Assembly: GCA_903898785.1 (NCBI GenBank)
Contig: CAIUGU010000103.1
Coordinates: forward strand, 1 to 47,306
Source: an uncultured Pseudomonadota bacterium
Lineage (GTDB): Bacteria > Pseudomonadota > Gammaproteobacteria > Steroidobacterales > Steroidobacteraceae
DNA: 47,306 nucleotides
Reading direction: 5' to 3'
Shown here: positions 8,297 through 16,894 of the stretch, piece after piece
Position numbering within the stretch: position 1 is the first letter of the stretch
Layout of the letters: each line of letters starts with the position of its first letter
Made by a program: the position numbers and the translations under genes
The notes under the pieces: model-generated
What the model saw: the letters and a program-made list of their open reading frames with translations, nothing else
Databases searched by the model: none
Told to the model about the DNA's origin: nothing

Positions 8297-8734
8297 ATGG
8301 ATCCGAGCTTCATCGCGGGCGTACTCAGGTCCGGCTGGCTGTACTTCGTCGGCATGGTGGTCGTCACCTCGGCGTTCTGGCAGAGCGGCTTCACCAAGAT
8401 CGTCGACTTCGCGGGCGCCCAGGGCGAGATGGCGCACTTCAACCTGAATCCGCCGGTGTTCTTTGCCATCGGCACCATCCTCATCCAGCTCGGCGGCTCG
8501 GCACTCATGATCTTCGGCAAGCGGCTGGCCTGGATCGGCGCCGGGGCCCTGGCGCTGTTCACGGCCGCGACGATACCCATTGCGCATGCGTTCTGGAAAT
8601 TCGAGGGACAGGAAGCCTTCACGGAACGCATGTTCACGAATGCCAACCTCACCATCATCGGCGGACTGATCCTTGGCGCGATCGCTGCAGAATTGAAGTA
8701 CGGTCCCTCCCGCCAGGCAGACCACGGCGGGTAG
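8297..8734 (+). CDS. DoxX-like small membrane protein
   Basis: 145 residues with about four hydrophobic segments. Features fitting the DoxX/quinol-oxidase-subunit-like group are the first helix with SAFWQSGFTKIVDF, a periplasmic-side HFNLNPPVFFAIG, and the third helix with GAGALALFTAATIPIAHAFW. DoxX-like proteins sit in the inner membrane and are linked to redox or sulfur chemistry, but most have no proven reaction. The ATG at 8297 follows GGCGAGGGA. It leads a three-gene plus-strand set with DUF6152 (39 bases on) and a GHWEGD lipoprotein (31 bases on). Confidence 0.7.
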   Translation: MDPSFIAGVLRSGWLYFVGMVVVTSAFWQSGFTKIVDFAGAQGEMAHFNLNPPVFFAIGTILIQLGGSALMIFGKRLAWIGAGALALFTAATIPIAHAFWKFEGQEAFTERMFTNANLTIIGGLILGAIAAELKYGPSRQADHGG

Positions 8735-8773
8735 CGACATCGGCAACCGGAATTCCATCGGAGACCTGGAACC

Positions 8774-9154
8774 ATGAAGTTCGTGACAAAGAAACTGGCA
8801 ATGGCAGCCGCGGCATTGGGGATCCTGTTGGCAGGGGCTCCCGTCCTGGGGCACCACTCGTTCGCCCCATTCGACATGAGCGCCTCGATGACCATCAAGG
8901 GGGTCGTCAAGGAGTTCCAGTGGAACAATCCGCATGTCTGGATCCAGGTGATGGTCAAGGGCGATTCCGGTCCAGCGGTCGAATGGAGCGTTGAAGCCAC
9001 TTCACCCGCAGGACTCAACAAGAAGGGCTGGAAGCCGGGAAGCCTCAAGGCCGGGGACACCGTCGTCATCGAAGCCCATCCGCTGCGTGACGGCAGGCGC
9101 GGCGCGTCGCTGATCAGCGCAACGTTGCCGGACGGCACCGTCCTCAAGAATTGA
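8774..9154 (+). CDS. DUF6152 secreted protein
   Basis: 126 residues with a signal peptide ending just before GHHSF. The mature protein begins with the HHS motif of DUF6152, followed by ASMTIKGVVKEFQWNNPHVWIQV (extended strands with the conserved N-P-H), a WSVEATSP strand, GWKPGSLKAGDTV, and HPLRDGRRGASL. The fold looks like a small beta-barrel (OB-like) domain; the N-terminal HH pair and the NPH His could bind a metal. GGAGA precedes the ATG. It is one of three DUF6152 copies in the window, each beside a larger GHWEGD-type partner. No biochemical function is known to me. Confidence 0.85.
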   Translation: MKFVTKKLAMAAAALGILLAGAPVLGHHSFAPFDMSASMTIKGVVKEFQWNNPHVWIQVMVKGDSGPAVEWSVEATSPAGLNKKGWKPGSLKAGDTVVIEAHPLRDGRRGASLISATLPDGTVLKN

Positions 9155-9185
9155 TGCACAAGAAGAACGAAAGAGGGGAACGAGC

Positions 9186-10055
9186 ATGACTATCCAGTCT
9201 TCGGCAATCGCCTCGCGGCGGGGCCGCATCGCCCGCATGTCGGCAGGTGCGCTGTGCTTGCTGTCTGCCATTCTGCTGCAGGCAGGCTGCGCCAAGGAAC
9301 CGCCCGCAAGCACCGATGGCACGGTGAATTCGGCCGCCCGGGTCGAGCAGTTCGCCAAGCTCCCGGACTGGAGCGGCGTCTGGCACCTGGTCGGTTCACC
9401 GGCGCTGCTCGAGCGGGAAGACGCCCCCGCCTTCGTGCCTGGCACGCGGAACCACCCGCCCTATACCCCGGAGTGGGAAGCCCAGTACGTGAAGGACCTG
9501 GTGAACGCCGAGCACCAGGGCGACCCGAACTATCCCGACCAGATCACCGACACGCACACACTTTATTGCGCTGCCGGCATGCCCCATGTCATGGCAGGGC
9601 CGTGGGAGTACCAGTTCATCGCGATGCCGGAAGCCACCACGATCGTCGTGGACAAGGAAACGCGCTTCATCCCGACCGACGGCCGGCAATATCCACCCGA
9701 AGATTCGATGTGGCCGATCCTGCGGGGCTGGTCCAACGGCCATTGGGAAGGCGACACGCTGGTCATCGAGACCATCAACGTCAAGGAAGGCCTGTGGGGC
9801 GACTTCACGCCGGTGAAGTTCAGCAGCAAGGCGAAGTACGTGGAGAGGATCCGTTCGATCGGCCCGAACATGATCGAGAACCAGGTGACCATCACGGACC
9901 CGGTCGCGCTGACGCGGCCCTGGACGTGGACCAAGCGATACGAACGACTGGCCGCCGGAACCTGGCCCGCGGAACCCGAAGTCTGTGGCAATCCGGAAGA
10001 CCGCAATCCTATCGTGGACGGCAAGCTGCAGGTGGTGCTGCCTGGGGACCGATAG
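9186..10055 (+). CDS. GHWEGD-type lipoprotein, partner of DUF6152
   Basis: 289 residues. A lipoprotein signal peptide (LQAGC, Cys35) is preceded by a basic N-region. Conserved features shared with other proteins in this window are LPDWSGVW at 59-66, CAAGMPHVM, a TDGRQYPPED segment at 164-173, SNGHWEGDTLVIET at 183-196, an E-R-I-R-S-I strand, TITDPVALTRPWTWTKRYER, and a C-terminal CGNPEDRNPI. The family pattern is recognisable but has no assigned function. It is probably a beta-rich periplasmic protein. It is the last gene of the DoxX / DUF6152 set, and a 16-G tract follows the stop by 27 bases. Confidence 0.75.
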   Translation: MTIQSSAIASRRGRIARMSAGALCLLSAILLQAGCAKEPPASTDGTVNSAARVEQFAKLPDWSGVWHLVGSPALLEREDAPAFVPGTRNHPPYTPEWEAQYVKDLVNAEHQGDPNYPDQITDTHTLYCAAGMPHVMAGPWEYQFIAMPEATTIVVDKETRFIPTDGRQYPPEDSMWPILRGWSNGHWEGDTLVIETINVKEGLWGDFTPVKFSSKAKYVERIRSIGPNMIENQVTITDPVALTRPWTWTKRYERLAAGTWPAEPEVCGNPEDRNPIVDGKLQVVLPGDR

Positions 10056-10082
10056 GCCCCCAGGGATGCGCGTCCGCGTATT

Positions 10083-10098
10083 GGGGGGGGGGGGGGGG
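10083..10098. repeat. Homopolymer run of 16 G
   Basis: Sixteen consecutive G lie between two convergent genes. The run touches the TAG stop (10099-10101) of the minus-strand phosphatase gene and ends 27 bases after the plus-strand stop. It may be real (quadruplex or slippage site) or a sequencing or assembly artefact. Confidence 0.9.
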
Positions 10099-10965
10099 CT
10101 ACCGGCTCTGGCCGAGGCGCACCAGCAGGCTTTGTATGGCAGCGTCACTGAGTCCGATGGTCTTCAGGTAGGCGTGGGCGCCGCCGTACTTGCGGTCGAG
10201 CTCATCGAGGAAAGCCTCGATCGCTTCCGGGGGTGAACCCATCATCGCGACCAGCTTCGGGTTGGCCTTCGCCATCTCTGCCAGCTGCGAAGTGCCCGTC
10301 ATCATCGGCTGGAGATAGTGGGCCGAGAGGGCGTAGTTGTGGACGATCGCGTTCCGCGGCACACCGGCCAGCGACAGCAAGGTGGCAGCGATCATGCCGG
10401 TGCGGTCCTTGCCGGCGGTGCAATGGAACAGCACCGCGCCGTCCTTCTGCGAAGCGATAGTCTCGAACACCTCACGGAATTGCGCCTGGTCGGCCGACAG
10501 CCATTCCACGTACCCTTCCCCGAGCGTAGCAGGAAGGTTCGACATGTCGATGCGCTCCGTGCCCAGCAGCGAGATGCGCACGTACTTGAAGCGGCTATCC
10601 GACGCGAGCCTGTCAGGCGCCTTGGCAGCTTCATCGGCCGTACGCAGGTCTACGTCCAGTACCACACCTGCGGCCGCCAACGTCGCGCGATCGTCGTCTG
10701 TCAGCTGGTTCAGGTCCGCCGCGCGGACGAAGCTGGTGGCCGGAATGGGGCCCTGTCGACCCCGGAGCTGCGCGAACGTGCGGACGTTGTGCGCCCCCTG
10801 CAACGCGATCAAGCGCCTGGCGTCGTCCGCCGCCGGCGCCACGGCAGCCGGCGCTGCCGCTGCGGCGACCGGCTTCGCTACGGGGTAGGTCGCACAACCG
10901 GTGAAGGCCAGCGCTGCGAGCAGCGCGCTCGCGAGAAGAGCAGATTTGCGATTCGTGTTGTCCAT
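10099..10965 (-). CDS. Lipoprotein tyrosine phosphatase (dual-specificity-like)
   Basis: 288 residues with a lipoprotein signal (FTGC, Cys24) and an Ala/Pro-rich spacer. The phosphatase P-loop HCTAGKDRTG (His181, Cys182, Arg188) fits C-x5-R of the bacterial tyrosine phosphatase/phosphoinositide phosphatase-like group. LDVDLRTADEAAKAPDR earlier in the chain is the usual strand with the D-L-R-T motif. It would act in the periplasm, on phosphotyrosine, phosphoinositide or another phosphoester. GAGAGG is upstream of the ATG. It starts 8 bases after the stop of the TonB receptor gene, so the two form an operon. Confidence 0.85.
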   Translation of the reverse strand: MDNTNRKSALLASALLAALAFTGCATYPVAKPVAAAAAPAAVAPAADDARRLIALQGAHNVRTFAQLRGRQGPIPATSFVRAADLNQLTDDDRATLAAAGVVLDVDLRTADEAAKAPDRLASDSRFKYVRISLLGTERIDMSNLPATLGEGYVEWLSADQAQFREVFETIASQKDGAVLFHCTAGKDRTGMIAATLLSLAGVPRNAIVHNYALSAHYLQPMMTGTSQLAEMAKANPKLVAMMGSPPEAIEAFLDELDRKYGGAHAYLKTIGLSDAAIQSLLVRLGQSR

Positions 10966-10973
10966 GGTGCCTC

Positions 10974-13235
10974 TCAGAACGGAACGCGGGCTTCGATGCC
11001 GTAGGTCCGCGGATCGTTGAAGATGCCGTAGGTCCCCAGCGTCGCGCTGTTGCTCTTGTAGAAGAGATGCTGTTCATCCAGCAGGTTGCGCGACCAGAGT
11101 GCGAATTCCACCGTGGTGCCCGTGCTGTTGAGCGGCAGGTCCGCCAACGCGATGCGTGCATTCACGACAAACGACGGGTCGGTTTCGGTCTGTTCGATCT
11201 CGCTGGTGTAGTAGCCGTCCGACCAGTTGCCGTCCACGTGGAACTTGAGGGTGCTGGTGCCGAGCGGCAGCCGGTAGTCGATTGCCGCACTGCCGGCGTT
11301 CTTCGGCGCGTACAGCGGCAGCACTGTTGCGAGCGGGTTGCCGGTCACGTACGGATTCGGTGCCTTCAGCGCATCGATCTTCGTCAGCGTGTAGTTCAGG
11401 CTCACCGTCAGGTTGCTGACCGGAACGATGCTGAACTCGACCTCCGCGCCGCGCGATTCTCCGTCGGTGGTCGCGTTGGTGGTGTCGGAGACCGTGCGCG
11501 GCGACCCGCCTACCGTGAAGGGGAAGAAGAAATCCATCTGCTTGCCCTTGATCGTCGAATCGAACAGGGCCACGTTCAGGCGCGCCCGGTTGTCCCAGAA
11601 CTGGCTCTTGAGGCCCAGCTCGATTGCAGTGACTTCCTCTGGGTCGAAGGCCCGGTACGTGAGGGAGCGCGAGTTGGCGCCGCCGGCCTTGAAGCCGGTG
11701 CTCCACTTCGCGTAAGCCATCGCGGCTTCGCCCAGGTCGTAGGCGACATTGACCATCGGATCGAAGCGGCTCCACGAATCGTCGAACGCGAGCGCCGACG
11801 CCGTGCCGTTCAGCGTGTGCAGCTTGCCCCGCTTGTCGTCCTTGGTGTAACGGCCGCCTGCGGTCAGGTGCAGCCGCTGCAGTGAAGCCGGGGTCCACGT
11901 GGCCTGGCCGAACATGCCGAGGCTGTTGGTCCATGCCCGGCTTGCGCGGTCGACCGTCACCCGGTCCAGGTTCAAAGGCGCGTTGGCGGGATTGATCGTA
12001 TAGGCCGTGCCCGTCGCGTCCCACAGGTTGGTCAGCGGCGTCTGCGCATTGTCGCCTGCCGATTCCCTGTAGTAGAACGCGCCCGCGACGTACTGGACCT
12101 GGTCGGTATGGCCGATCAGCTGCAGTTCCTCGCTGTACTGGTACTGGGAGACCTGCGCCAGGCTGTAACGACCGAAGGTGCCGTTGGGCGAGAACGTGGA
12201 AATGGCATCGATGAAGCCCTGGTCGAACTGTCCCTGCTCAAGGTCGCGGTAGGAACTGATCGACTTCAGCTCCATGGCATCCGTCAGTGTCCACTGCAGG
12301 GCGAGCAGGTGGCCGCTGGTCCTGCCGATGTTGTCCTCCTGCGGGCCACCGAGAATGGACGCGCTGCGGCGCGTTTCCGATGCGCCGGCACGCTGCAAGG
12401 CGCTGGCGAACGGGCCGGCCCGCAGCAGCTGCGCGTGATACGGCGTCGTGGCGTCGTAGGCGTTGTCGTAAGCGTAGGTCGCCGCAAAGCGCTCGCTGGG
12501 CTGCCACAGCCCGGTGACGCGAACACCGCGCTTGTCATACGAGTTGAAGTCGCCTTCGCCGCGCATCGGGTTGTCGGTGGTGCCGTCGCGCTTGGTGAGC
12601 AGGCCGTCGATCTTGAAGCTGAAGTCGCTGACCTTCGGCAGGTCGAGGTGCACTGCCGTGCCGACGCCGTCGAAGCTCGAGATGTCGAGCTTGGTGTCGA
12701 GGCGGAACTCGCCGGTCGGCGCCTTGGTCACGATGCTGATGGCGCCGCCTTCCGTATTGCGGCCGAACAACGTGCCCTGCGGTCCCTTCAGCACTTCGAT
12801 TCTTTCGACGTCGTACAGCGCGGTGCCGAGGCCCTGGGCCCGGCCCAGGAACACGCCGTCGACATAGACGCCGACGCCGGCATCGCGGGCCGGCTGGTTC
12901 GCGTCGCCGGACGCGCCGATGCCGCGGATGCCGATGTTCAGGGCCGAGGAGCGCGTGGCAAACGGGGCAACGCGCAATGAGGGGACCGATCCGTCCGCGA
13001 GGCTGGCAAGCGAAATCGCGTGCCGGTCCGCGAGGCTATCGGCTGACAGCACGGATACGGAGATCGGCGTGTCCTGCAGGTTGGTCTCGCGCTTCTGTGC
13101 CGTCACGACGATCTCGTCGAGCGCGATGGCGGGCGCACCGCGCGCTGACGAATCCGGGGCGGTCTGGGCGAAGGCAGGGGTAACGGCTGCGAAGATTAGT
13201 GCGTGCGTAACAGCCCGTGCAACGGCATGGTTCAT
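10974..13235 (-). CDS. TonB-dependent outer-membrane receptor
   Basis: 753 residues from the ATG at 13235 (AAGGA upstream), with a signal peptide ending at AFA-Q. A TonB box IVVTAQKRE lies near residue 44. The plug domain shows GIRGIG, DGVFLGRAQG and ERIEVLKGPQGTLFGRNTEGGAISIVTKAP. The remaining ~500 residues are a 22-strand barrel ending in EARVPF with terminal Phe. It imports an unknown ligand using TonB energy; it is of the iron-complex/outer-membrane receptor type common in oligotrophs, where many members take up organics rather than siderophores. It is followed by the phosphatase gene. The upstream region has clustered ACGCA/TGCGT repeats. Confidence 0.92.
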   Translation of the reverse strand: MNHAVARAVTHALIFAAVTPAFAQTAPDSSARGAPAIALDEIVVTAQKRETNLQDTPISVSVLSADSLADRHAISLASLADGSVPSLRVAPFATRSSALNIGIRGIGASGDANQPARDAGVGVYVDGVFLGRAQGLGTALYDVERIEVLKGPQGTLFGRNTEGGAISIVTKAPTGEFRLDTKLDISSFDGVGTAVHLDLPKVSDFSFKIDGLLTKRDGTTDNPMRGEGDFNSYDKRGVRVTGLWQPSERFAATYAYDNAYDATTPYHAQLLRAGPFASALQRAGASETRRSASILGGPQEDNIGRTSGHLLALQWTLTDAMELKSISSYRDLEQGQFDQGFIDAISTFSPNGTFGRYSLAQVSQYQYSEELQLIGHTDQVQYVAGAFYYRESAGDNAQTPLTNLWDATGTAYTINPANAPLNLDRVTVDRASRAWTNSLGMFGQATWTPASLQRLHLTAGGRYTKDDKRGKLHTLNGTASALAFDDSWSRFDPMVNVAYDLGEAAMAYAKWSTGFKAGGANSRSLTYRAFDPEEVTAIELGLKSQFWDNRARLNVALFDSTIKGKQMDFFFPFTVGGSPRTVSDTTNATTDGESRGAEVEFSIVPVSNLTVSLNYTLTKIDALKAPNPYVTGNPLATVLPLYAPKNAGSAAIDYRLPLGTSTLKFHVDGNWSDGYYTSEIEQTETDPSFVVNARIALADLPLNSTGTTVEFALWSRNLLDEQHLFYKSNSATLGTYGIFNDPRTYGIEARVPF

Positions 13236-13262
13236 GGAGCGTCCTTCGGTGGTAGGTGATCG

Positions 13263-13292
13263 ACGCATAGAGTCATGCGTTTGCGTGACGCA
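13263..13292. promoter_or_regulatory. Clustered ACGCAT/ATGCGT inverted repeats upstream of the TonB receptor
   Basis: ACGCAT (13263-13268) and ATGCGT (13275-13280) form a 6-6-6 inverted repeat. TGCGT (13276-13280) is also inverted with ACGCA (13288-13292). They lie 28-57 bases before the receptor start, in the divergent spacer with the MBL gene at 13461. A regulator-binding site is plausible but unproven. Confidence 0.35.
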
Positions 13293-13460
13293 GGAGTAAC
13301 GCCCAAATGAACGAGCCGTGACAGAAGCGGTCTGAGCCGGCTCGCAGAACAGGGCACGACCAATGTCCTTATCTTGCGGGGAGGCGCGTCGTTGCAGCAG
13401 GGTTGCTGTCCGCCGCCAGCCTGTTCACACTGATGTCATATCTAACGGGGAGGTTCTGTC

Positions 13461-14240
13461 ATGGCGATCGGAAGAAACAGGTGCGCTCGAGTTGCCGTCC
13501 TGGCGGGCATGCTGGGGTTGGCTCCCCTCGCGCATACGGCGACCCCGCCGCGCCAGAGCGACGACATCGCGACTTCGCAGGGCACGCTGCGTATCACGCC
13601 CGTCTTCCACGGCAGCGTGATGCTGGAGTTCGACGGCAAGGTGATCCATATCGATCCATGGAGCCAGGGCGATTACACCGGTCTGCCGCAAGCCGACATG
13701 ATCGTGATCACGCATACGCACGCGGATCACCTCGACCGCGCGATGGTGGATAAGCTGAAGAAGCCGGGCACGGTCTTCGTCGGCCCGCCTGCGGTGATTG
13801 ATACGTTGAACTGCGCGCCGGGGTGCGGCACGGTCGAGGAGGTCGGCGATACGGAGCACAAGACGGTGCTTGGCATCGGTTTCGACGGCGTGCCGATGTA
13901 CAACCTCGTCTACGGGCCGGCACCCGGCAAGCCCTTCCACCATCGTGGCGTCGGCAGCGGCTATGTCCTGACCCTGGGCGGCAAGCGCTTGTTCGTGTCG
14001 GGTGATTCGGAGTGTACGCCGGAGATCAAGGCGCTCAAGAACATCGACATCGCGTTCCTGGCGATGAATCCGCCGCGGACCAGTCCGCCAGCCGAGATGG
14101 CCGTCTGCGCGGCGGCCTTCAAGCCACGCATCGTTTATCCCTATCACTACCGCGGATCGAAGCCGGAAGAGTTCGAGGCCGCGCTGAAAGGCACGCCCGG
14201 CGTCGAAGTCCGCCTGCGCAAGCTCGAAGGCGAGCCTTAG
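13461..14240 (+). CDS. Secreted MBL-fold hydrolase (UlaG-like group)
   Basis: 259 residues; signal peptide ending at HTA. The ligand motif THTHADHLD is present near residue 90, preceded by HIDPWSQGDYTGLPQADMIVI and followed by YVLTLGGKRLFVSGDSE and IVYPYHYRGSKPEEF. This order matches the UlaG-like (lactonase-type) branch of the metallo-beta-lactamase superfamily. The substrate is unknown. GGGGAGG lies nine bases before the ATG. It is divergent from the TonB receptor and convergent with the alpha/beta hydrolase. Confidence 0.85.
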   Translation: MAIGRNRCARVAVLAGMLGLAPLAHTATPPRQSDDIATSQGTLRITPVFHGSVMLEFDGKVIHIDPWSQGDYTGLPQADMIVITHTHADHLDRAMVDKLKKPGTVFVGPPAVIDTLNCAPGCGTVEEVGDTEHKTVLGIGFDGVPMYNLVYGPAPGKPFHHRGVGSGYVLTLGGKRLFVSGDSECTPEIKALKNIDIAFLAMNPPRTSPPAEMAVCAAAFKPRIVYPYHYRGSKPEEFEAALKGTPGVEVRLRKLEGEP

Positions 14241-14256
14241 AAGAGATAATCGGGCG

Positions 14257-15255
14257 CTACTTCGCCACGAACTCGAGCAGCGGCGGATAGAACTGCTGCG
14301 GGGCTTCCATGTGGGGTACGTGCCCGATGCCGGGGATCAGCACGACGCGACCGTTGCCGCCGGGGATGCTCTGCGCCACGAACTTCATCCGTTCCTGGAA
14401 CACCGCCGCCGAACCGGGCAGCACGTCCTCGGCGCCCCCGATGACGAGTGTCGGCGCCTTGATGTGTGCCCAGTCGTTGATGACGGGGTCGAGGTACGGC
14501 AGCCGCTGGATGAGCGTCTGCACCCACGCATAGCGCGGCCAGTCGCCGCTCAGCGTCCACGAATACCGGATGCGCGTGTATTTCTCGAACTCCGCGTTCC
14601 ACGCAGCGGGATTGTGGGCCACGTAGCGGAACAGGCCTGCGCGAACCGTCTGGTACGTCGAGGCCAGCGTGCGGTCGTAGGCTTCATCGATGCTCGGCCA
14701 TGGCGCGTCGAAGCGGGTGTCCGTCAGGCCGATCGGGTTGTAGATCACCACTCGTTCGGCGACATCGGGATACTGCGTGGCGAAGCGGGCCGCCAGCATG
14801 CCGCCCATGGAATGACCGATGATCGTCGCGCGCGCGATGCCGAGGTGTCGCAGCAGCAGCTGCGTGTTGCGCGCCATGTCATGGAAGTTGTACGGAATGA
14901 TGGCCTTCGACGACCGTCCGAACCCGATCTGGTCCGGCACGACCACTCGGAAACCTGCGCGTCTGAGCACATCGATCGGCCCGCCCCAGTAGAACCCCGC
15001 GAAGTTCATGCCATGCAGCAGCACCGCCGTGCGGCCGTTCGGCTGTCCTGCGGCAGGGATATCCATGTACGCCATGCGCAGGTCCTGCCCATACAGCCTG
15101 AGAGGCAGGTACGACGACGGATGCGGGTATGGGGTTTCCTCGTTGTTGATGCTGCCCGGCGCGACGTCCGGCGTGGGCGGCTCCGCCGCCAGCGCCATCC
15201 CATGGCAAAGGAGCAGTGCGAACAGCGGGGCCAGCAGCTTGCGTGTTCGTGTCAT
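14257..15255 (-). CDS. Secreted alpha/beta hydrolase
   Basis: 332 residues with a signal peptide ending at ALA-AEP. It has LLHGMNFAGFYWGG (oxyanion region, about 79-92), VVPDQIGFGRSS, the nucleophile elbow GHSMGG (Ser149), GGAEDVLPGS with the acid, and GHVPHMEAP with the catalytic His near the end. All members of the triad are present. It is the last gene of the minus-strand operon led by the YdiJ-like oxidase, 19 bases after the GHWEGD gene. It probably cleaves an ester or lactone outside the cytoplasm; the substrate is unknown. Confidence 0.88.
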   Translation of the reverse strand: MTRTRKLLAPLFALLLCHGMALAAEPPTPDVAPGSINNEETPYPHPSSYLPLRLYGQDLRMAYMDIPAAGQPNGRTAVLLHGMNFAGFYWGGPIDVLRRAGFRVVVPDQIGFGRSSKAIIPYNFHDMARNTQLLLRHLGIARATIIGHSMGGMLAARFATQYPDVAERVVIYNPIGLTDTRFDAPWPSIDEAYDRTLASTYQTVRAGLFRYVAHNPAAWNAEFEKYTRIRYSWTLSGDWPRYAWVQTLIQRLPYLDPVINDWAHIKAPTLVIGGAEDVLPGSAAVFQERMKFVAQSIPGGNGRVVLIPGIGHVPHMEAPQQFYPPLLEFVAK

Positions 15256-15274
15256 GGGTCAGGCCCGTGTCGCT

Positions 15275-16093
15275 CTAGCGTCCGCCGTCTTCGAGGATGA
15301 CGCCGATCTCGCCATTCTCGTTGATGGGGTTGCGGTTGTTCTCGAGGCAGACGTACGGCAGCAGCGAGAAGCCGGCTTCCGCGCGGTGGTAGGTCTTCGT
15401 CACCGTCCACGGCTTGGTATACGCCTTGGCGTCGACCAGCGTGATCTCGTCCTTCAGCGTGTTCTTGTCCGCGAGCCAGATGCGCTCGTGCACCACGAGG
15501 TCGCCGCTGTGGGGAATGCCGGTGGCTTCGAGATTGGTGTCGTCGCGCAGGCCGACCGTTTCAGCCACGAGCACGTTGCCTTCCCAGTGCCCGATCGAGT
15601 GGCCGTAGTAAGTCGGGTCGAGTTCGTCCGCCGGCGGATGCGGCCGGCCGTCGATGAAGATGCGCCGCGTCTGCTCGTTCCACTCGGCGAAGATGTTGAC
15701 CTGGATGTCGTTCTGCATGACCTCCATCGGATAGACCATGGTCATGATGCGTGGCATGCCTTGCGGCAGGCACGCCGCCGTGGGATCGCCGGTCGGCCGG
15801 CCTGCGGCGGCATTCTTGAGATGCTGCGCATAGATGGCCGCGTACTCCGGGGTCAACGGCGGTTCGCCCTTGGGGCCGATCCTGCCGGGCACCCAGCCGA
15901 TGCCGTCCTTGTTGACCCACAGACCCGTGAAATCGCGTTGCGACCGCGGCTCGTACTGCTTCGGGACGTACTCGGACTTCGCAGCCGCCGCAGCTGCGTG
16001 AACCATTGCCGGCAACAGGGAAGCGCATGCAGCGGTGACCATCAGTACAGCGGCGCGGGCCGCGAAGCTCGATGCTGGACGGTGCGGGTTCAT
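15275..16093 (-). CDS. GHWEGD-type secreted protein, DUF6152 partner
   Basis: 272 residues, signal peptide ending near MVHA-AAA. It has the same motif series as the lipoprotein at 9186: RDFTGLWVN, CLPQGMPRIMTM, RRIFIDGRPHPPADELD, YYGHSIGHWEGNVLVAET, VHERIWLADKNTL, and TKPWTVTKTYHR with a C-terminal CLENNRNPI. Cys near the middle and at the C-terminus are conserved between the copies, possibly a disulfide. The start at 16093 overlaps the DUF6152 stop by four bases (ATGA), which indicates translational coupling and that the two proteins work together. No enzyme activity can be assigned. Confidence 0.8.
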   Translation of the reverse strand: MNPHRPASSFAARAAVLMVTAACASLLPAMVHAAAAAAKSEYVPKQYEPRSQRDFTGLWVNKDGIGWVPGRIGPKGEPPLTPEYAAIYAQHLKNAAAGRPTGDPTAACLPQGMPRIMTMVYPMEVMQNDIQVNIFAEWNEQTRRIFIDGRPHPPADELDPTYYGHSIGHWEGNVLVAETVGLRDDTNLEATGIPHSGDLVVHERIWLADKNTLKDEITLVDAKAYTKPWTVTKTYHRAEAGFSLLPYVCLENNRNPINENGEIGVILEDGGR

Positions 16094-16479
16094 GGCCTCT
16101 GTCCTTCGCGTGCGGAGATCACGGTGCCGTCGGCCTTCACGACGGTGAGGACGTTGCCGCTGCGCTCGCCGCTCTTCAGCGGATTCATCGTGACTTTGAC
16201 GTTCTCACCGGGCTTCAGCGTATTCCGCTTCCAGCCGATGCGGGCCAGCGCATTCGGGCTGCGGCCCTCGACGCTGTACTCGACCTCCTGGCCGTTCTCC
16301 ATCACGCGCAGCTGGATCCACGTGTGCGGGTTGGTCCACTGGAAGTCGCGCACGGTGCCTTCGAGCGTGACGACCTTCGTTTCGTCGAACATCGCGTTCG
16401 AGTGATGCGACCACGCGGCACCGGTGACGCCACAGGCCACGAACGCCGCGAGGCAGGCGCCCCATCTACTTGCTTGCAT
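16090..16479 (-). CDS. DUF6152 secreted protein
   Basis: 129 residues from the ATG at 16479, preceded by GGGGGAG. A signal peptide ends just before SHHSNAMFDE. It has the HHS N-terminus, VTLEGTVRDFQWTNPHTWIQL, an EYSVEGRSPN strand, GWKRNTLKPGENV and TMNPLKSGERSGN, as in the copies at 8774 and 30272. A longer frame to 16509 lacks signal character. Its 5' end overlaps the GlcG gene by 14 bases and its stop overlaps the next start, so it is tightly embedded in the operon. Confidence 0.85.
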   Translation of the reverse strand: MQASRWGACLAAFVACGVTGAAWSHHSNAMFDETKVVTLEGTVRDFQWTNPHTWIQLRVMENGQEVEYSVEGRSPNALARIGWKRNTLKPGENVKVTMNPLKSGERSGNVLTVVKADGTVISAREGQRP

Positions 16480-16894
16480 TGCTTGCTCCCCCAAGGATGG
16501 CCTGCACACCTGCCCGCGCGATCTGGGCGTCCTGGTCCGACTTGACGCCGGACACGCCGATCGCGCCGATGCAGGTGCCGTTCACGATCACGGGCACTGC
16601 GCCTTCGAGCACCGTCAGGTCCGGAACCGAAAGATACGCATGGCGGCCGCCCTTGACCATCTCCTCGAAGTACCCGCTCTCGCGCCGCGACCGGGCCGCC
16701 GTGCGGGCTTTCTCGAGGCAGATCCGTGCGTTCAGCGGCGTGGAGTCGCCGAGGCGAATGAAGCCGAGCAGGTGCGCGCCGTCGTCGACCACGGCGATGG
16801 AGACATTGGGCCAGCCGTTCGCGATGGCTTCGGCTTCCGCTGCGGCCAGCGCGGCCTTCACATCGCTCGCCTCAAGGGCCATTCTGGGTTTCAT
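16466..16894 (-). CDS. GlcG/HbpS-like (DUF336) protein, single domain
   Basis: 142 residues without a signal peptide, so probably cytoplasmic, unlike the tandem copy at 1157. It shows the family features IAVVDDGAHLLGFIRLGDS, a helix with EKARTAARSRR, and the C-terminal VPVIVNGTCIGAIGVSGVKSDQDAQIA. In glycolate-oxidase operons (glcDEFG) a GlcG of this type accompanies the oxidase, with unclear function. Here its start overlaps the stop of the YdiJ-like oxidase by four bases (ATGA), the same partnership. Confidence 0.85.
   Translation of the reverse strand: MKPRMALEASDVKAALAAAEAEAIANGWPNVSIAVVDDGAHLLGFIRLGDSTPLNARICLEKARTAARSRRESGYFEEMVKGGRHAYLSVPDLTVLEGAVPVIVNGTCIGAIGVSGVKSDQDAQIARAGVQAILGGASNASK

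Noticed and set aside
10083-10098. G tract as a phase-variation switch
   Set aside because: It lies outside both reading frames and after both stops, so length change would not switch either gene on or off.
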